Source of the DNA: Acidimicrobiia bacterium
Lineage (GTDB): Bacteria > Actinomycetota > Acidimicrobiia > Acidimicrobiales > Bin134
DNA length: 64,000 nt
Assembly (NCBI GenBank): GCA_022822905.1
Contig: JAJDYE010000030.1
Span: 55,585 to 119,584, forward strand
Direction: 5' to 3'
The position numbers and the translations under genes were made by a program. Position 1 is the first letter of the stretch. Each line of letters begins with the position of its first letter. The notes beneath the pieces were generated by a model, which saw only the letters and a list, made by a program, of their open reading frames with translations, was not told the origin of the DNA and ran no database searches. This document shows, piece by piece, positions 47,803 through 57,619 of this stretch.

Positions 47803-48899
47803 CAAAACTCGAGCGGGATCGAGTCGTCGCAAATGCTGTCGAAGCCCTCGGCATGGACGCGACAGCTGCTGATCTAGAAACCCCAGAGGTTCTTGCTGCC
47901 AGCGTCCGTCGTGCCGCATCGTTTCTATGCCCAGTCACTCCTCGTGTCCTTACGCGAAACATTGAGGAGTCTCTTGATGGACTTGTTGAGGAGGCCCGAT
48001 TAGTTGATCGTGGCTCCATGGTTAGCGCCATGATTGAAGACCTAGTTGCCTACGGAGATCTTGTTGAGGCTCCGATTGATGATGAGCAAAGTGGACTATC
48101 GAGGCGGCTTCTCTTTCTGGCCCAACCCTCATATGTGACGTTGTCCCCTGATGTCTACATCTTGGTCGGGGTGAGGTCAGATGGCCTTTCACTTTGTGAT
48201 GGGCTGCTTGATGACCGAATTGAACACTACCACCACGCGCGCCGTGTCACGCTCCAGCCCGGAGAAGAGCCCACCGAGCTGTTGGGTGGCCTGGGACTCC
48301 GCGAATTAAGTTTCGAACAGTGGCTTAACTCCCCGAAGGTTGTAGCAGCTCAAGATCTTGTCCAAGAGTATGAGACAAGGCTCGCTGCTGCTGGCCCCTC
48401 AGGATCAGTGGAACCCGTTCGCATTCTCGACCCGACGACACCGGTGACCTACTACAGAGGGCGTTGGCGTTCTGTCGCAGCACGCGACAACGGGAAATTC
48501 ATCGGACGGCGGCCTGTTCAATTCGGAGCAGATCAGTGGTGCTACTTCGATGTTGTAGACGGAGAAGTGATCAGGCTGATTGATCTGCCTGTGCTGGATC
48601 GCTTGGCCCAAGGATGTGACGAGGCATGGCGCCTCCAGGCGGCCCTTGACACCCTTTCTGGAGCGCCTCAGCTTCTACGAGTTCAGAAAGCCAGAACGAC
48701 TGGTGATGTGGTGCTCCGGTTCTTGTCACCGATACCATCCTGGTCACAGCGTCGGCTAGACGCCGTTGGCCAGGCGCTCGGACATTTGCCGGGGAGTTTG
48801 TTTGCTTACAAGGTCTCTGAGTCCCAGTTGGAACACGATTTGGCTTTCCTCGAAAAGACGATGTGGCTCCAAGTCGAACGAGAAGGCGGAGTGGAATGA
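47793..48899 (+). CDS. Uncharacterised ~368-residue protein of the Druantia-like locus
   Basis: No family recognised. The first third is helical and might form a winged-helix-like bundle (SMVSAMIEDLVAYGDLVEAP); the second half contains strands (TPVTYYRGRWRSVAARD) and a final helical segment. GTG 47793 is preferred (GAGGAG five bases upstream); GTG 47787 is possible. It overlaps the gene before by 10 bp and the helicase start by 4 bp (ATGA). Position directly before the large helicase, and size, recall DruD of Druantia type I, but I cannot see homology; this is only a comparison. Confidence 0.82.
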   Translation: MGIAKLERDRVVANAVEALGMDATAADLETPEVLAASVRRAASFLCPVTPRVLTRNIEESLDGLVEEARLVDRGSMVSAMIEDLVAYGDLVEAPIDDEQSGLSRRLLFLAQPSYVTLSPDVYILVGVRSDGLSLCDGLLDDRIEHYHHARRVTLQPGEEPTELLGGLGLRELSFEQWLNSPKVVAAQDLVQEYETRLAAAGPSGSVEPVRILDPTTPVTYYRGRWRSVAARDNGKFIGRRPVQFGADQWCYFDVVDGEVIRLIDLPVLDRLAQGCDEAWRLQAALDTLSGAPQLLRVQKARTTGDVVLRFLSPIPSWSQRRLDAVGQALGHLPGSLFAYKVSESQLEHDLAFLEKTMWLQVEREGGVE

Positions 48900-51800
48900 G
48901 TAAAGAGGCTCTTACTATTGGGGAGACAGTCAGTGAAATACGGGGGGCGCTCAAGGATTACATTGAGGCGACCTACCACATTAGTGACCCGGATCTCGTA
49001 GAGCAGCGTAAGAGGCTTCTTGACGAGCCTGGCTCGATCTATCAGGCACCCTTTCTGGAGAGCACGCCGCGCTACAAGCCAGGCAAGGGATTCGCAGATC
49101 TGTCCATTCCTGATGCCGCCAAGCAACTCCTTATCAACATGGCAAGACCTGCAAAGGATCGTGGCCCACTAATCCATGACCCGCCGTACAAACATCAGGC
49201 GACAGCCATCGAGGCAACTGTGTCAGACGGCAAGAGCCTTGTCCTTACAACAGGAACGGGTTCAGGCAAAACTGAGTCATTCCTTCTTCCCATCCTCTCG
49301 AAGCTAGCGATTGAGGCTGAAAATAGGCAAGCTTCCTTCGCAGTTCCAGCAGTACGCGCATTGTTGCTATACCCAATGAACGCCCTGGTAAATGACCAAA
49401 TTGGTCGTCTAAGACGTATCTTCGGGGATGACGGGGTCAGAGAAATGTTCACGGCTTGGTCCGGACGCCCAGCAAGATTCGCTCGCTACACTAGCCGCAC
49501 ACCTTATCCGGGTGTAAGGACGACGGCAAAGGATCAAGAACGCCTTCGTTCCATCGGCAGCTTTTATGTTGATCTGATCAATCGCGCCTCCGATCCTGAT
49601 GATCCTGAGTCTGAAGCAGCCGCTGACTTGATTGACAACCTGAGAACTCGCGGCAAGTGGCCTGCGAAACTCGACCTGAAAACTTGGTACGGACGACCAA
49701 ATCAACGGTGGTTAGATCGAAATGGAAGATTTCAACGGGCCATCATGCAAGCTGGCGACCCGGAATTGATTACTAGACATGAAGTGCTCGAGAACCCCCC
49801 AGATGTACTAGTTACTAACTACAGCATGCTCGAATATATGCTGATGCGACCGCTAGAGAGACCCGTTTTCGATCGCACGCGCGAATGGCTAGCCGACAAC
49901 GATAGTGAGCGCCTCATGTTGGTTGTCGACGAGGCTCATCTTTATCGAGGCGCTGCTGGTGCAGAAGTGGGCTTACTCCTACGGAGACTTCGAGACAGGC
50001 TTGATATTTCCCCAGAACGGCTTCAAGTAATATGCACCAGCGCCAGCTTCAATGATAGAGAATACGCTGGCGAGTTTGCTGCTGACCTCTGTGGTACGAA
50101 CCGCTCTTCCTTCCTAACTGTGACCGGCGATCTAGCGCTTCGGCAAGCTTCTGGTACGGGAAGTGAGGAGGACGCTCTAGTTCTGGCAAATGTTCCGCTT
50201 TCTGGCCTTCGTAGAGCTGCATCCGACGCGGAACGTCTTGAAATACTTGGAGATCTATTGGCCTATCGAGACGTTACCTCGACTTCGAGCAGTTCAATCG
50301 CACTCTTCGAAGCTCTTCAGGACTTTCCGCCCATGAATCTTCTTGTGAACCTAACGATGCAAATGGCCAAGCCGCTTGACGAATTAGCAGAAGATATCTT
50401 TCCGGAGGTTGACCATGAGGTAGCAGACCGGGCTTTGACAGCTCTGGTGACGCTTGGGAGTACTGCACGTCCGCGTTCCAATGAGCCTGGCCTCCTGCCA
50501 TGTCGGGTCCACGCTTTCTTCCGAGGCCTACCTGGTATATGGGCGTGTCTGGACGAAGGCTGCACATATGGCGGCGATCATCCATCTGGTCCTGTCGGGA
50601 GAATCTGGAGCCAGCCGCGAGATTCGTGCCCCTGTGGTTCACGAGTATTCGAGTTATACACATGCCGCAACTGCGGCGCAGCATATGCTCGCGCCTACAC
50701 CGACAACCTTGAGTCACCGACCTACCTCTGGTCCGATCCTGGGCGGTCGTTTGATACTGCTGGTGGGTACGTGTCTGAGCTTCACGCCCTTGACCTACTT
50801 CTTGAGCCGCCGTCAAATTCAAACGTCGAGCCAGCTGACCTTGATCTGGTAACTGGACGTCTAAATCCTGAGCGTCTTGGTGAGCGGGTAAGACAAGTCT
50901 TTCTGCGCCAAGAGAGGCTCACTCCCCCCCCTAATGAGGAAGAAGAACAGCAATCTGCAAACGCAAGTCAGGGAGAGTTTCGACCGTGTGGGGTCTGTAA
51001 TCAGACCGCCGCCTTTGGGCGCACATCAGTTCAGGACCATCAAACTAAAGGAGATCAGCCCTTTCAAGCTTTGATTGCTCGACAACTGCAGGTGCAGTCT
51101 CCAAACCCACAGTCTAAAGCCGACTTTGCTCCGTTGCAAGGTCGGAAGATTCTGATATTTTCCGATTCCCGCCAGACAGCTGCTAGATTGGCACCAAATC
51201 TTCAGGATTACTCAATGCGCGACGCCTTAAGGCCTCTGATTTTGAAAGGCTGGGCTGACCTTCAAAGCGTTCCTGGTCTTGAAGAACGCTTGAGCCTCGT
51301 CGACCTATATCTTGCTGTGCTGCTTTCTTCAGAACGCATGGGAGTTCGGCTGCGGCCGAAACTGAAGGGCACTGAATCGCTGCATATCAGCCTAGAAGTT
51401 GCAAAAGCCCTGGAGAACGGCGCATTGTCAAACCCAATGGACGCGCTTGATCTCGTTTCAGAAGTTGGAAGGACGAACCCACCCGAGGCATTACTTAGGG
51501 CTATTCATGAGACCCTAACTAGCAAGTATTTTGGAATGCAATCCCTCGCTCTAGCTAGTGTTCGAGAGCGCCACAAAATCACATCTGATCTGATGAGGTT
51601 ACGTGATCTCCCAGGCATCACTGAGCCAATTGAAAAGATCGCAATTGCTCGTATGTGGTTGAGCTACTGGTCAACCTACGGATACTGGTTCCCAAGCATG
51701 ACCCCGAGCTTTTGGAGGACAAGTCAGGGCGTTCGACCTCACTCGGGCAATTTTGCGGTACTCGACCGATGGTTCAATGAACGTGAAGTAATAAAGGCCT

Positions 51801-54484
51801 TTAAGAAATGGTGGCTGCCTAAACTGCGAGAGCTATTCACAGAGAGCATTCCACCAAATTCTTATCGTTTGCTGGCTCAGAATCTCACGCTTGACCTCGG
51901 CGGTGAGTGGGGCTATTGCCAGGCTTGCCGCTCCACGCAGAGGCCATTCCCAGGTATGGGAAAGTGTATGTTCTGCTGCCGCTCAGAATCGGTAACGGTA
52001 ATCGACCCTGACTCAGATCCTGTCTTTTCGGCACGAAAGGGCTACTACCGTGCAAGTTCCGTTCGGGCACTTGGCTCCGAGGCAGAGGCACCGGTTGTGC
52101 TGATCGCAGCTGAACACACAGCGCAGCTAAATGCAGCTCAAGCTGACGAAGTGTTCTCACGCGCCGAGCAGTATGAACTCCTTTTCCAGGACGTAGACAT
52201 CGGTTTGCCGGTTCCTGGCGAACAATCTAGAACCGCTGTCGATGTTCTGTCATCCACCACAACGATGGAAGTGGGTATCGATATCGGGACACTGTCGGGG
52301 GTTGCGCTTAGGAACATGCCGCCCGCCCGCTCGAGCTACCAACAGCGATCCGGTCGAGCAGGTCGGCGAGGGAACACAGTCGCCACAGTGCTCGCTTTCG
52401 GAAGCGCGGACAGCCATGACGAGCAGTACTTCCGTGAACCGCAAGCGATGATTCGAGGGCCGGTTGAAGATCCAACTCTGACACTCGATAACGTCGCGAT
52501 CGCTCGCCGGCATGTGACTGCCTACCTCTTCCAGCGTTATCACGAGTCCAGGCTTCCTAATATTGATCCAGAAGAGCAGCCTCAACTATTCGAAGTTCTG
52601 GGAACAGTCCAGGAATTCTTGGACCAAGGGTCACAACTCAACCGTTGGGATTTTGAAGCGTGGTTGAGTCAGAACGCATATGAACTGAGGGATGCTGTAC
52701 AGAATTGGCTACCAGCATCTCTCGCGACAGCAGATAGGGAACGGTTACTCGAGCAATTGGTCGATGAGACATTGCGGGTTGTCGACGCAGCTTTGCCGGA
52801 TACTGCAGTTCCAGAGACTGATCCTGCGTCCGACGATAGTGAGCTGGATGTTGAACAGAATGAGGAAGCAGAAGACGAGACGAAGGAATCGCTGATCGAA
52901 GCACCGTCTGAAGTTGACGAGGAACCAAGCACGGCTGTTCGATCCGCGACGAACCTGCTGGATCGGTTGCTCTACAAAGGGGTGCTACCGCGATACGCAT
53001 TTCCGACTGACGTCGTTTCCTTCCATGTCTTCGACCGAAATCGGTCAAGTCGATTTCGGCCGGCGTTCGAGTACGCCCCCAGCCAAGGGTTGCCCACGGC
53101 GCTTACCCAGTACGCACCCGGCAAGGAAGTATGGATAGACGGCAAACTCTGGACGTCTGGCGCCCTTTATTCGCCGGTGAGATCCGATCTTTACGACGCT
53201 TGGCAGGAACGTAGGTTGTATTTTGAGTGCAATGTTTGCCGATATGCGGCAACCAGAAGTCATGACGAAGCTGATCGTGGTGAACGACGCGACTGCCCGG
53301 CATGTGGAAGCGTAGGAACGTTTGGAGCTGCCAAGAACTGGATTAGGCCACCGGGTTTCGCTCACCCGCAAGCTCTAGAGGAAGGAACATCCCCCGAGGA
53401 TCAACCTGCAAGGAGCTATGCGACCCGGGCGAAGCTTGTAGCGGAAGGACCGGCCGACCCTGATCGGTGGCAAGCCATTACCCCACGGTTAAGAAAGTAC
53501 TTTCACCGAACTCATTTATTGGTCACGAATAGCGGGCCGAGGAGCGAGGGCTACACCTACTGCACGAGTTGCGGAGTTATTGGACCGACGGCGTATCCAT
53601 CTAGTCGTCTGTCAGGAGAGCACCTCAAGCCATACCCCGATGATCGGAACTCCACATGTGGAGGATCTGCCGCGACGTCTGGGCTTGTACTGGGCACCGA
53701 CTTCATTTCTGACGTACTTCTGATTGGAATCCAGGCCACCAGTCCAGTGACGTTACGACCTGGGTATCTCGCAACAGATGTCGCCCTTCGCACGTTGGCA
53801 GAGGCAATTACGGTTGCTGCAGCGCAGATCCTCGAGATCGAGAGGGGGGAGTTACAGGCGGAGTACCGGCCAGCTCTGACTCCTGGAGGGCATTCAGGTC
53901 TCGAAGCTGAGATTTACGTTTATGACACACTCCCTGGCGGCGCTGGATTTGCGCAGCGTATCGGGGAAATGGGATCTCAGATATTTTATGAAACTCTATC
54001 GGTGCTAGAGGGCTGCCCATCGGGCTGTGATCGCTCCTGCTACCGATGCCTGCGGAGTTTCAAGAACAGATTTGAGCATGAGCTTCTTGATCGACACATT
54101 GCGGCGAGTCTCCTGCGCTATTTGCTGGAAGACACCGAACCATACCTAGACAAAGCTCGGGTCAACTCCTCCTTAGATCGGTTGTGCGCGGATCTTGAGC
54201 GCTTGGATGTTGAGGGAGTCGAGTTCGTTCGCAGCGCCATTGTAGATGTCCCTGGAATCGGTGCCATTGAAGCACCGATCCTCGTTCGTCGCTCAGCAGG
54301 GGAAGACATTGTCGGAATAATTGGGGTTCATGCTCCGCTTACTCCTGACTTCACCACCGATGAAGGTCTTCGTGAAGTAGAAGAATTCGGCAGCACTGTG
54401 AATGTCCGTCTCGTCGACGAGATATTGATTGCGCGAAATCTCCCCCAGGCCAGCAAGTCGGTCCTCGAAGCATTTGGGCTATGA
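48896..54484 (+). CDS. Large DEAD/DEAH-box helicase with DUF1998-like C-terminus (DruE-like)
   Basis: 1862 residues. The N-terminal helicase core begins after about 95 residues: HQATAIEA Q-motif region, Walker A TTGTGSGKTES (residues 118-128), VVDEAHLYRGAAGAEV (Asp345). A long insertion follows, with Cys pairs (YTCRNCGAAY; QACRSTQ and CMFCC) that may bind zinc. Motifs IV-VI appear late (ILIFSDSRQTAARLAP; QQRSGRAGRRGN near 1150). An acidic linker (about 1300-1350) is followed by more Cys pairs (CNVCRYA, CPACG) and the DUF1998 block with TLPGGAGFAQRIGE and CDRSCYRCLRSFKN. This architecture and size match DruE of Druantia and relatives in DISARM. ATG 48896 overlaps the previous stop (ATGA). Confidence 0.92.
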   Translation: MSKEALTIGETVSEIRGALKDYIEATYHISDPDLVEQRKRLLDEPGSIYQAPFLESTPRYKPGKGFADLSIPDAAKQLLINMARPAKDRGPLIHDPPYKHQATAIEATVSDGKSLVLTTGTGSGKTESFLLPILSKLAIEAENRQASFAVPAVRALLLYPMNALVNDQIGRLRRIFGDDGVREMFTAWSGRPARFARYTSRTPYPGVRTTAKDQERLRSIGSFYVDLINRASDPDDPESEAAADLIDNLRTRGKWPAKLDLKTWYGRPNQRWLDRNGRFQRAIMQAGDPELITRHEVLENPPDVLVTNYSMLEYMLMRPLERPVFDRTREWLADNDSERLMLVVDEAHLYRGAAGAEVGLLLRRLRDRLDISPERLQVICTSASFNDREYAGEFAADLCGTNRSSFLTVTGDLALRQASGTGSEEDALVLANVPLSGLRRAASDAERLEILGDLLAYRDVTSTSSSSIALFEALQDFPPMNLLVNLTMQMAKPLDELAEDIFPEVDHEVADRALTALVTLGSTARPRSNEPGLLPCRVHAFFRGLPGIWACLDEGCTYGGDHPSGPVGRIWSQPRDSCPCGSRVFELYTCRNCGAAYARAYTDNLESPTYLWSDPGRSFDTAGGYVSELHALDLLLEPPSNSNVEPADLDLVTGRLNPERLGERVRQVFLRQERLTPPPNEEEEQQSANASQGEFRPCGVCNQTAAFGRTSVQDHQTKGDQPFQALIARQLQVQSPNPQSKADFAPLQGRKILIFSDSRQTAARLAPNLQDYSMRDALRPLILKGWADLQSVPGLEERLSLVDLYLAVLLSSERMGVRLRPKLKGTESLHISLEVAKALENGALSNPMDALDLVSEVGRTNPPEALLRAIHETLTSKYFGMQSLALASVRERHKITSDLMRLRDLPGITEPIEKIAIARMWLSYWSTYGYWFPSMTPSFWRTSQGVRPHSGNFAVLDRWFNEREVIKAFKKWWLPKLRELFTESIPPNSYRLLAQNLTLDLGGEWGYCQACRSTQRPFPGMGKCMFCCRSESVTVIDPDSDPVFSARKGYYRASSVRALGSEAEAPVVLIAAEHTAQLNAAQADEVFSRAEQYELLFQDVDIGLPVPGEQSRTAVDVLSSTTTMEVGIDIGTLSGVALRNMPPARSSYQQRSGRAGRRGNTVATVLAFGSADSHDEQYFREPQAMIRGPVEDPTLTLDNVAIARRHVTAYLFQRYHESRLPNIDPEEQPQLFEVLGTVQEFLDQGSQLNRWDFEAWLSQNAYELRDAVQNWLPASLATADRERLLEQLVDETLRVVDAALPDTAVPETDPASDDSELDVEQNEEAEDETKESLIEAPSEVDEEPSTAVRSATNLLDRLLYKGVLPRYAFPTDVVSFHVFDRNRSSRFRPAFEYAPSQGLPTALTQYAPGKEVWIDGKLWTSGALYSPVRSDLYDAWQERRLYFECNVCRYAATRSHDEADRGERRDCPACGSVGTFGAAKNWIRPPGFAHPQALEEGTSPEDQPARSYATRAKLVAEGPADPDRWQAITPRLRKYFHRTHLLVTNSGPRSEGYTYCTSCGVIGPTAYPSSRLSGEHLKPYPDDRNSTCGGSAATSGLVLGTDFISDVLLIGIQATSPVTLRPGYLATDVALRTLAEAITVAAAQILEIERGELQAEYRPALTPGGHSGLEAEIYVYDTLPGGAGFAQRIGEMGSQIFYETLSVLEGCPSGCDRSCYRCLRSFKNRFEHELLDRHIAASLLRYLLEDTEPYLDKARVNSSLDRLCADLERLDVEGVEFVRSAIVDVPGIGAIEAPILVRRSAGEDIVGIIGVHAPLTPDFTTDEGLREVEEFGSTVNVRLVDEILIARNLPQASKSVLEAFGL

Positions 54485-55677
54485 CGGGGGTGGACTCCTT
54501 TACAACTGCGGTTGGGGTGTCCGGCATCTGGCCAGCGCCACCTCAATTCTGGAGTTTCTCGGCACTTGAGGAAGTGGGAACTTGTCCGCGGCGATATGCG
54601 CTCAAACGAGCGTCGTACCCCGAACTTTGGGACGGTCAAGGCTATCCGGAACGCATCAACGAATCTGTTCTGGTGGGGAATATCGTCCACGAAGCTGTTG
54701 AAACTGTTCTTCGAGAATTCAATCGGGCAGGGTGCTCTTCGCTTTCCGAAGAGAGGGCAGTTGACGTTCTCCGCTGTCTCGGCGGCTACAGCAAAATCGC
54801 AACATCTGCACTCAACAAGCACTTAGAGAAGCTGTCGCAAAATCCAAGGATGTTGCCCCAGCTCGATCGCCTGCGTCAGCGTCTAGATCGTCGTTTGGCA
54901 GAGATGCGGCAGTCAATAAAGGCACTCGTCTCACAGAGGCCTGCCGTGCCCCAAAGTCCTAGTACAGATACAGCACGAACCGCGGATCCTTCGGGTAGTG
55001 CCCGATTCGGGGTAGGTGCGCACACGGAAGTAACGCTTATTGCGAAAGAAGCTAGGTTCATTGGTCGCATAGACCTGCTTGCTGTCTATCCAGACTACGC
55101 AGCCATCGTCGACTTCAAGACCGGTGCGCGTACGGACCGGCATACGAGGCAGTTGCAACTCTACGGATTGCTTTGGCTCTTGGACGAGGCAGCGAATCCG
55201 GACCATCTCCCCGTCGCATCACTTGCGCTTGGATACTTGAATGGCTCTGTCGCGGTCGAACTACCTGACAATTGGGATGTGCTGCAACGAGAATTGCTAG
55301 AAGAGATCTCAATTGCTGATCGTCTTCTTCGTGAGAGACATCCCCCTGCTGTTCCGACCGCCGAATGTTGGCACTGTCCTGTTCGACACCTATGCGATGA
55401 GTATTGGCAGTCGGCATTCGTTAGACGAGAGGCACAGGCCATCTTCACGGATGCTGAAGTGAAGGTCGTGAAGAGAAACGGGCCAACTAGTTGGGTTGGG
55501 ACAGTAGGCGCTGATAACACAGAAGTCTTGTTGCGCACAACCGCAGATGACATGGTCTTTCCACTTGGGAAATCGGTCCGAATACTGGACTTGGTGACCG
55601 GGGAGAGCGAAGAATCCGATTTCCTGATTCTGACGCTTACTCGCAGTTCAGAAGTATTTGGGCCTGTGAGGTTGTAG
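54481..55677 (+). CDS. RecB/Cas4-like PD-(D/E)XK nuclease with four-Cys Fe-S site
   Basis: 398 residues. It starts with WSFSALEEVGTCPRRYALKR, as in Cas4/AddB C-terminal nucleases. Nuclease residues: His70 in NIVHEAV, Asp198 in GRIDLLAVYP, Asp211 and Lys213 in IVDFKTG, then QLQLYGLL (Gln and Tyr). Cys35 with Cys296, Cys299 and Cys305 (CWHCPVRHLC) form the four-Cys set that holds a [4Fe-4S] cluster in Cas4 and AddB. The C-terminal 80 residues form an extra beta domain. The start overlaps the helicase stop (ATGA), so helicase and nuclease are made together. The 3' end overlaps the convergent gene by 41 bp. Likely cuts DNA exposed by the helicase. Confidence 0.88.
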   Translation: MTGVDSFTTAVGVSGIWPAPPQFWSFSALEEVGTCPRRYALKRASYPELWDGQGYPERINESVLVGNIVHEAVETVLREFNRAGCSSLSEERAVDVLRCLGGYSKIATSALNKHLEKLSQNPRMLPQLDRLRQRLDRRLAEMRQSIKALVSQRPAVPQSPSTDTARTADPSGSARFGVGAHTEVTLIAKEARFIGRIDLLAVYPDYAAIVDFKTGARTDRHTRQLQLYGLLWLLDEAANPDHLPVASLALGYLNGSVAVELPDNWDVLQRELLEEISIADRLLRERHPPAVPTAECWHCPVRHLCDEYWQSAFVRREAQAIFTDAEVKVVKRNGPTSWVGTVGADNTEVLLRTTADDMVFPLGKSVRILDLVTGESEESDFLILTLTRSSEVFGPVRL

Positions 55678-57619
55678 AGGCAACTCCACCTAGCGTCTGG
55701 GTTCTGCTACTGGCGAGCGCAGGCTTGTCGGGCAACGAGACCCTTGCTCCATGGCGCACTGGTCGGTCGAGACGATGCACTTGGAGAGTTGCAACCACAT
55801 CTTCCAAGAGGATTCTCTTGCGCAGCCAACGCTCACGCCACCAGTCACTGATCCTCTCAATGTCATTGGCAACGTTGCGACGGAACAGGTATCGCGGCTC
55901 TTCGTCCAATCCGAGCAAGTAGGGGAGCAGGTTATTGACGAGCGTCACTCCATAGATGAGCCGCGGCCTGCGGTGTTGGAGGAGTTCGTCAGACGGCCAA
56001 CCGAGGATATCTAGCGCCTCGCGGACCTTGCGCAGTTTTGGATTCACCCCCTCCCCGAAGATGCTGTTGACCTTGACTCCGGTTCGGCTTTGCTCCGCCA
56101 GTCTTGACAGAGCCCTGAGGGACTCATCTGACAGATGAGATGTTCCAAATGACCGAGATCGACCGAGTTGATTGAAAGCGATGTCTCCTCGAGCGTGAAG
56201 CACGTCGCCAGGAAGGCGCAACCGGTTGTACTGGCTGGAATTAGACCCATATAGGGATGTAGTGCCGATATAGACAAGATTTGAGCGTCGGTAAACCGGT
56301 TTGCCGGCCAGTGACGATGCGATCTGGCTGGCGTATCTGCAGTATCGCTTGTGATACTCACGAACAACCGTGGGGCTCACGGCGAGCATACTGATCAGTT
56401 TTCCTCCGATGAGCACGTTGTACGGGGGCAGAGCTCCGCAAACTGTGAGGTCGGCGATCTCCGTTCCGACAGCCTCGGCCTTGGCTCGTCGAAGAATCAC
56501 CAAAACAGCACGTCTTGCCTTCCTGTCTTCGAGCGCAGTACGCAACCCAGTGAGCGTCGGCTTGGGTGTCAAGTGTGGGGAAAGTGCTTTTCGCGCGCTC
56601 AGCAACTCGGCCAATGCTAGACATCGCTTACTTCTGAATAGGTCGGACTTGGCGCGCTCTACCCAAGTGTCTACGTCAGCAGGATCTTTGGGACTCCTAA
56701 AATCTGACCTCCGTGCAAACCGGTTGTGTTTCCTTCGCCGCGCGGCCGCTTCTTCCCGCAGTTGATCGATGGAATCGTCGGTCGGTTCGTCCCAAAGACT
56801 CGGCCAATACAGTCCATCTTCGATCAGATCGCCAAGGTAAATTCCTTCCAGACCTACTTCCAGGCGGCGCAACAGCCATCGAGCCCACCTTAGGTCGGGG
56901 TTCTCGTCCAAATGCCGCACGACCTCCTGCGGCTGCCATCCGATCCAGTCATCACGCTCAGCAATTTGGATGATTGCGCTACCAAGGGCGGCAATCCCGA
57001 TCACTGGATGGAAAGGGGCGGCGCGGTCCCGGACCAGGATCAGCATTGTCCGTCCAGGGGTGCTTGTGGACTGGTTGCTCCAAGTGTGTCGAAAATAACG
57101 CCAGATATCGAGCAAACGCATTCCAGTGTGATGGCATCGGTCACCACGCGAGATGATCTGGACATACGGGTCTATCGCTTCAGCAGTTGCTCCTTGAGAG
57201 CAGAGGGAGTCTGCGAGTTCAGCACCATCACGCATGAGGCTGAAAATGGATACAAACCTGCCCTCATATTCTCGAGGTCTTTCCATGCGTTCAATGAACC
57301 GCCGCACGGAGGGGATTGCCAGTTGCTCGTCACGTTTGAGGAGTTCCTGACTGCGAACTCGCTCCTTTTCAGCAGCTGGATCTTTCTCTGTGTCTGGCGG
57401 TTGTACGGACAGGCTCTCCTCATTTACCCTGATGCGCCAACCCTGGGTACCTAGATCCGTGAGGATACTGAGGGCAGCGTCAATCGCAGCGTCTCCTACA
57501 GTTGGTCTCAGGTGGTTCGCCCGCGACTCCGCAAGCTCGGATACAGCGGCGAAGAAGGCGCGCCGGGCGTCCGGTGAAGCGTTAGGGGGAATCGGAAGGT
57601 GATGCCAAGCTTCGCTCAT
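55637..57619 (-). CDS. DUF4338 protein, DruA-like
   Basis: 660 residues. The central region fits DUF4338, the domain of Druantia DruA: HPVIGIAALGSAIIQIAERDDWIGW, then SKRCLALAELLSARKAL, LTVCGALPPYNVLIGGKLISML, REYHKRYCRYASQI and TTSLYGSNSSQYNRL. The N-terminal 170 residues and a C-terminal tail extend beyond typical DruA (about 400 residues). The catalytic role of DUF4338 is not settled; I see no clear nuclease triad. ATG 57619 overlaps the GHKL ATPase stop by 4 bp, and the gene end overlaps the nuclease gene by 41 bp, so both halves of the locus physically interlock. Confidence 0.82.
   Translation of the reverse strand: MSEAWHHLPIPPNASPDARRAFFAAVSELAESRANHLRPTVGDAAIDAALSILTDLGTQGWRIRVNEESLSVQPPDTEKDPAAEKERVRSQELLKRDEQLAIPSVRRFIERMERPREYEGRFVSIFSLMRDGAELADSLCSQGATAEAIDPYVQIISRGDRCHHTGMRLLDIWRYFRHTWSNQSTSTPGRTMLILVRDRAAPFHPVIGIAALGSAIIQIAERDDWIGWQPQEVVRHLDENPDLRWARWLLRRLEVGLEGIYLGDLIEDGLYWPSLWDEPTDDSIDQLREEAAARRRKHNRFARRSDFRSPKDPADVDTWVERAKSDLFRSKRCLALAELLSARKALSPHLTPKPTLTGLRTALEDRKARRAVLVILRRAKAEAVGTEIADLTVCGALPPYNVLIGGKLISMLAVSPTVVREYHKRYCRYASQIASSLAGKPVYRRSNLVYIGTTSLYGSNSSQYNRLRLPGDVLHARGDIAFNQLGRSRSFGTSHLSDESLRALSRLAEQSRTGVKVNSIFGEGVNPKLRKVREALDILGWPSDELLQHRRPRLIYGVTLVNNLLPYLLGLDEEPRYLFRRNVANDIERISDWWRERWLRKRILLEDVVATLQVHRLDRPVRHGARVSLPDKPALASSRTQTLGGVASTTSQAQILLNCE

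Noticed and set aside
44938..54484. Annotation as a DISARM locus
   Set aside because: The helicase resembles DISARM proteins in its DUF1998-like part, but no methyltransferase, phospholipase D-type DrmC or separate DrmB is present, whereas a DUF4338 protein points to Druantia.
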